Assembly (NCBI GenBank): GCA_965247265.1
Contig: OZ252002.1
Span: 1 to 64,000, forward strand
Length of the DNA stretch: 64,000 nucleotides
Reading direction: 5' to 3'
Source: G965247265 sp965247265
Lineage (GTDB): Bacteria; Pseudomonadota; Gammaproteobacteria; UBA4575
The first letter of the stretch is position 1. Each line of letters opens with the position of its first letter. Below the pieces are notes generated by a model. The model saw only the letters and a program-made list of their open reading frames with translations. It did no database searches and was not told the origin of the DNA. Shown here piece by piece: positions 63,914 through 64,000 of the stretch. A program made the position numbers and the translations under genes.

Positions 63914-64000
63914 TCAGTTATTCTTAAATTGCTTCTCATCGAAATGAACATCAAGTTCTTTCACATGAATATTAGCGATACGTCGATCGGGGGTTGAACG
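63914..64000 (-). CDS. C-terminal end of an unidentified gene
   Basis: A minus-strand frame is open from the right edge to TGA at 63914-63916, giving 28 residues that include TPDRRIANIHVKELDVHF. The even charge pattern and the position opposite hppA with a 71-bp gap make it the likely 3' end of a convergent gene. Too short to name. Confidence 0.5.
   Translation of the reverse strand, partial: RSTPDRRIANIHVKELDVHFDEKQFKNN

Noticed and set aside
1..64000. CRISPR arrays, prophage, insertion sequences, tRNA or rRNA genes
   Set aside because: No repeat-spacer pattern, transposase, integrase, phage structural motif or RNA gene was seen on reading both strands; a covariance-model scan would be the decisive check.

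Overview
The window is a chromosomal stretch of an AT-rich gammaproteobacterium that assimilates one-carbon compounds (a methylotroph or methanotroph). The gammaproteobacterial assignment rests on gene order: glnE-ilvE beside lipopolysaccharide (LPS) core genes, and mrdA-rodA-mltB-rlpA-dacA-dat-ybeD-lipB-lipA. The methylotrophy assignment rests on a near-continuous serine-cycle cluster plus a formylmethanofuran:tetrahydromethanopterin formyltransferase. No rRNA, tRNA, CRISPR array, insertion sequence or prophage gene was seen. Many genes start with GTG or TTG.

Layout. 1-2.8 kb: a partial cation efflux gene and thiC under a TPP riboswitch; thiC appears to have lost its last residues to a nonsense codon. 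2.9-5.3 kb: an unassigned pair, a Gfo/Idh/MocA-type oxidoreductase and a radical SAM enzyme. 5.3-18.4 kb: envelope and LPS core genes (waaF, tolC, waaA, kdkA, a GT9 heptosyltransferase, three kinase-fold proteins, hldE, a GT2 glycosyltransferase, an O-antigen-ligase-like protein), with pcm-like and rhodanese genes inserted. 18.4-22.3 kb: ilvE and glnE. 22.4-26.2 kb: a Fur-controlled ferric iron ABC transporter. 26.3-27.8 kb: a PA2779/PA2778-type pair. 27.9-29.5 kb: ilvD.

29.6-41.6 kb is the C1 block: 5-formyl-THF cyclo-ligase, ftr, folD, sgaA, mcl, mtkA, mtkB, hprA, ppc and mtdA. Ftr belongs to formaldehyde oxidation on tetrahydromethanopterin. FolD and MtdA interconvert formyl/methenyl- and methylene-H4folate. 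The cyclo-ligase salvages 5-formyl-H4F. SgaA, HprA, Ppc, MtkAB and Mcl carry glyoxylate and serine through to malyl-CoA, which is cleaved to glyoxylate and acetyl-CoA. glyA, glycerate kinase, enolase, malate dehydrogenase and a separate fch are not in this window.

41.7-47.8 kb holds argE and argA, unknown exported or membrane proteins, a frameshifted alpha/beta hydrolase and a membrane-tethered glutaredoxin. 47.9-50.3 kb is a decayed lemA-DUF2207 pair with several frameshifts and nonsense codons. 50.3-52.8 kb carries amgK-murU (peptidoglycan sugar recycling) and an elyC-like gene. 52.8-61.6 kb is the lipoate and cell-elongation cluster. 61.8-63.8 kb is a membrane pyrophosphatase of the K+-dependent sequence type. 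The right edge cuts an unidentified gene on the minus strand.
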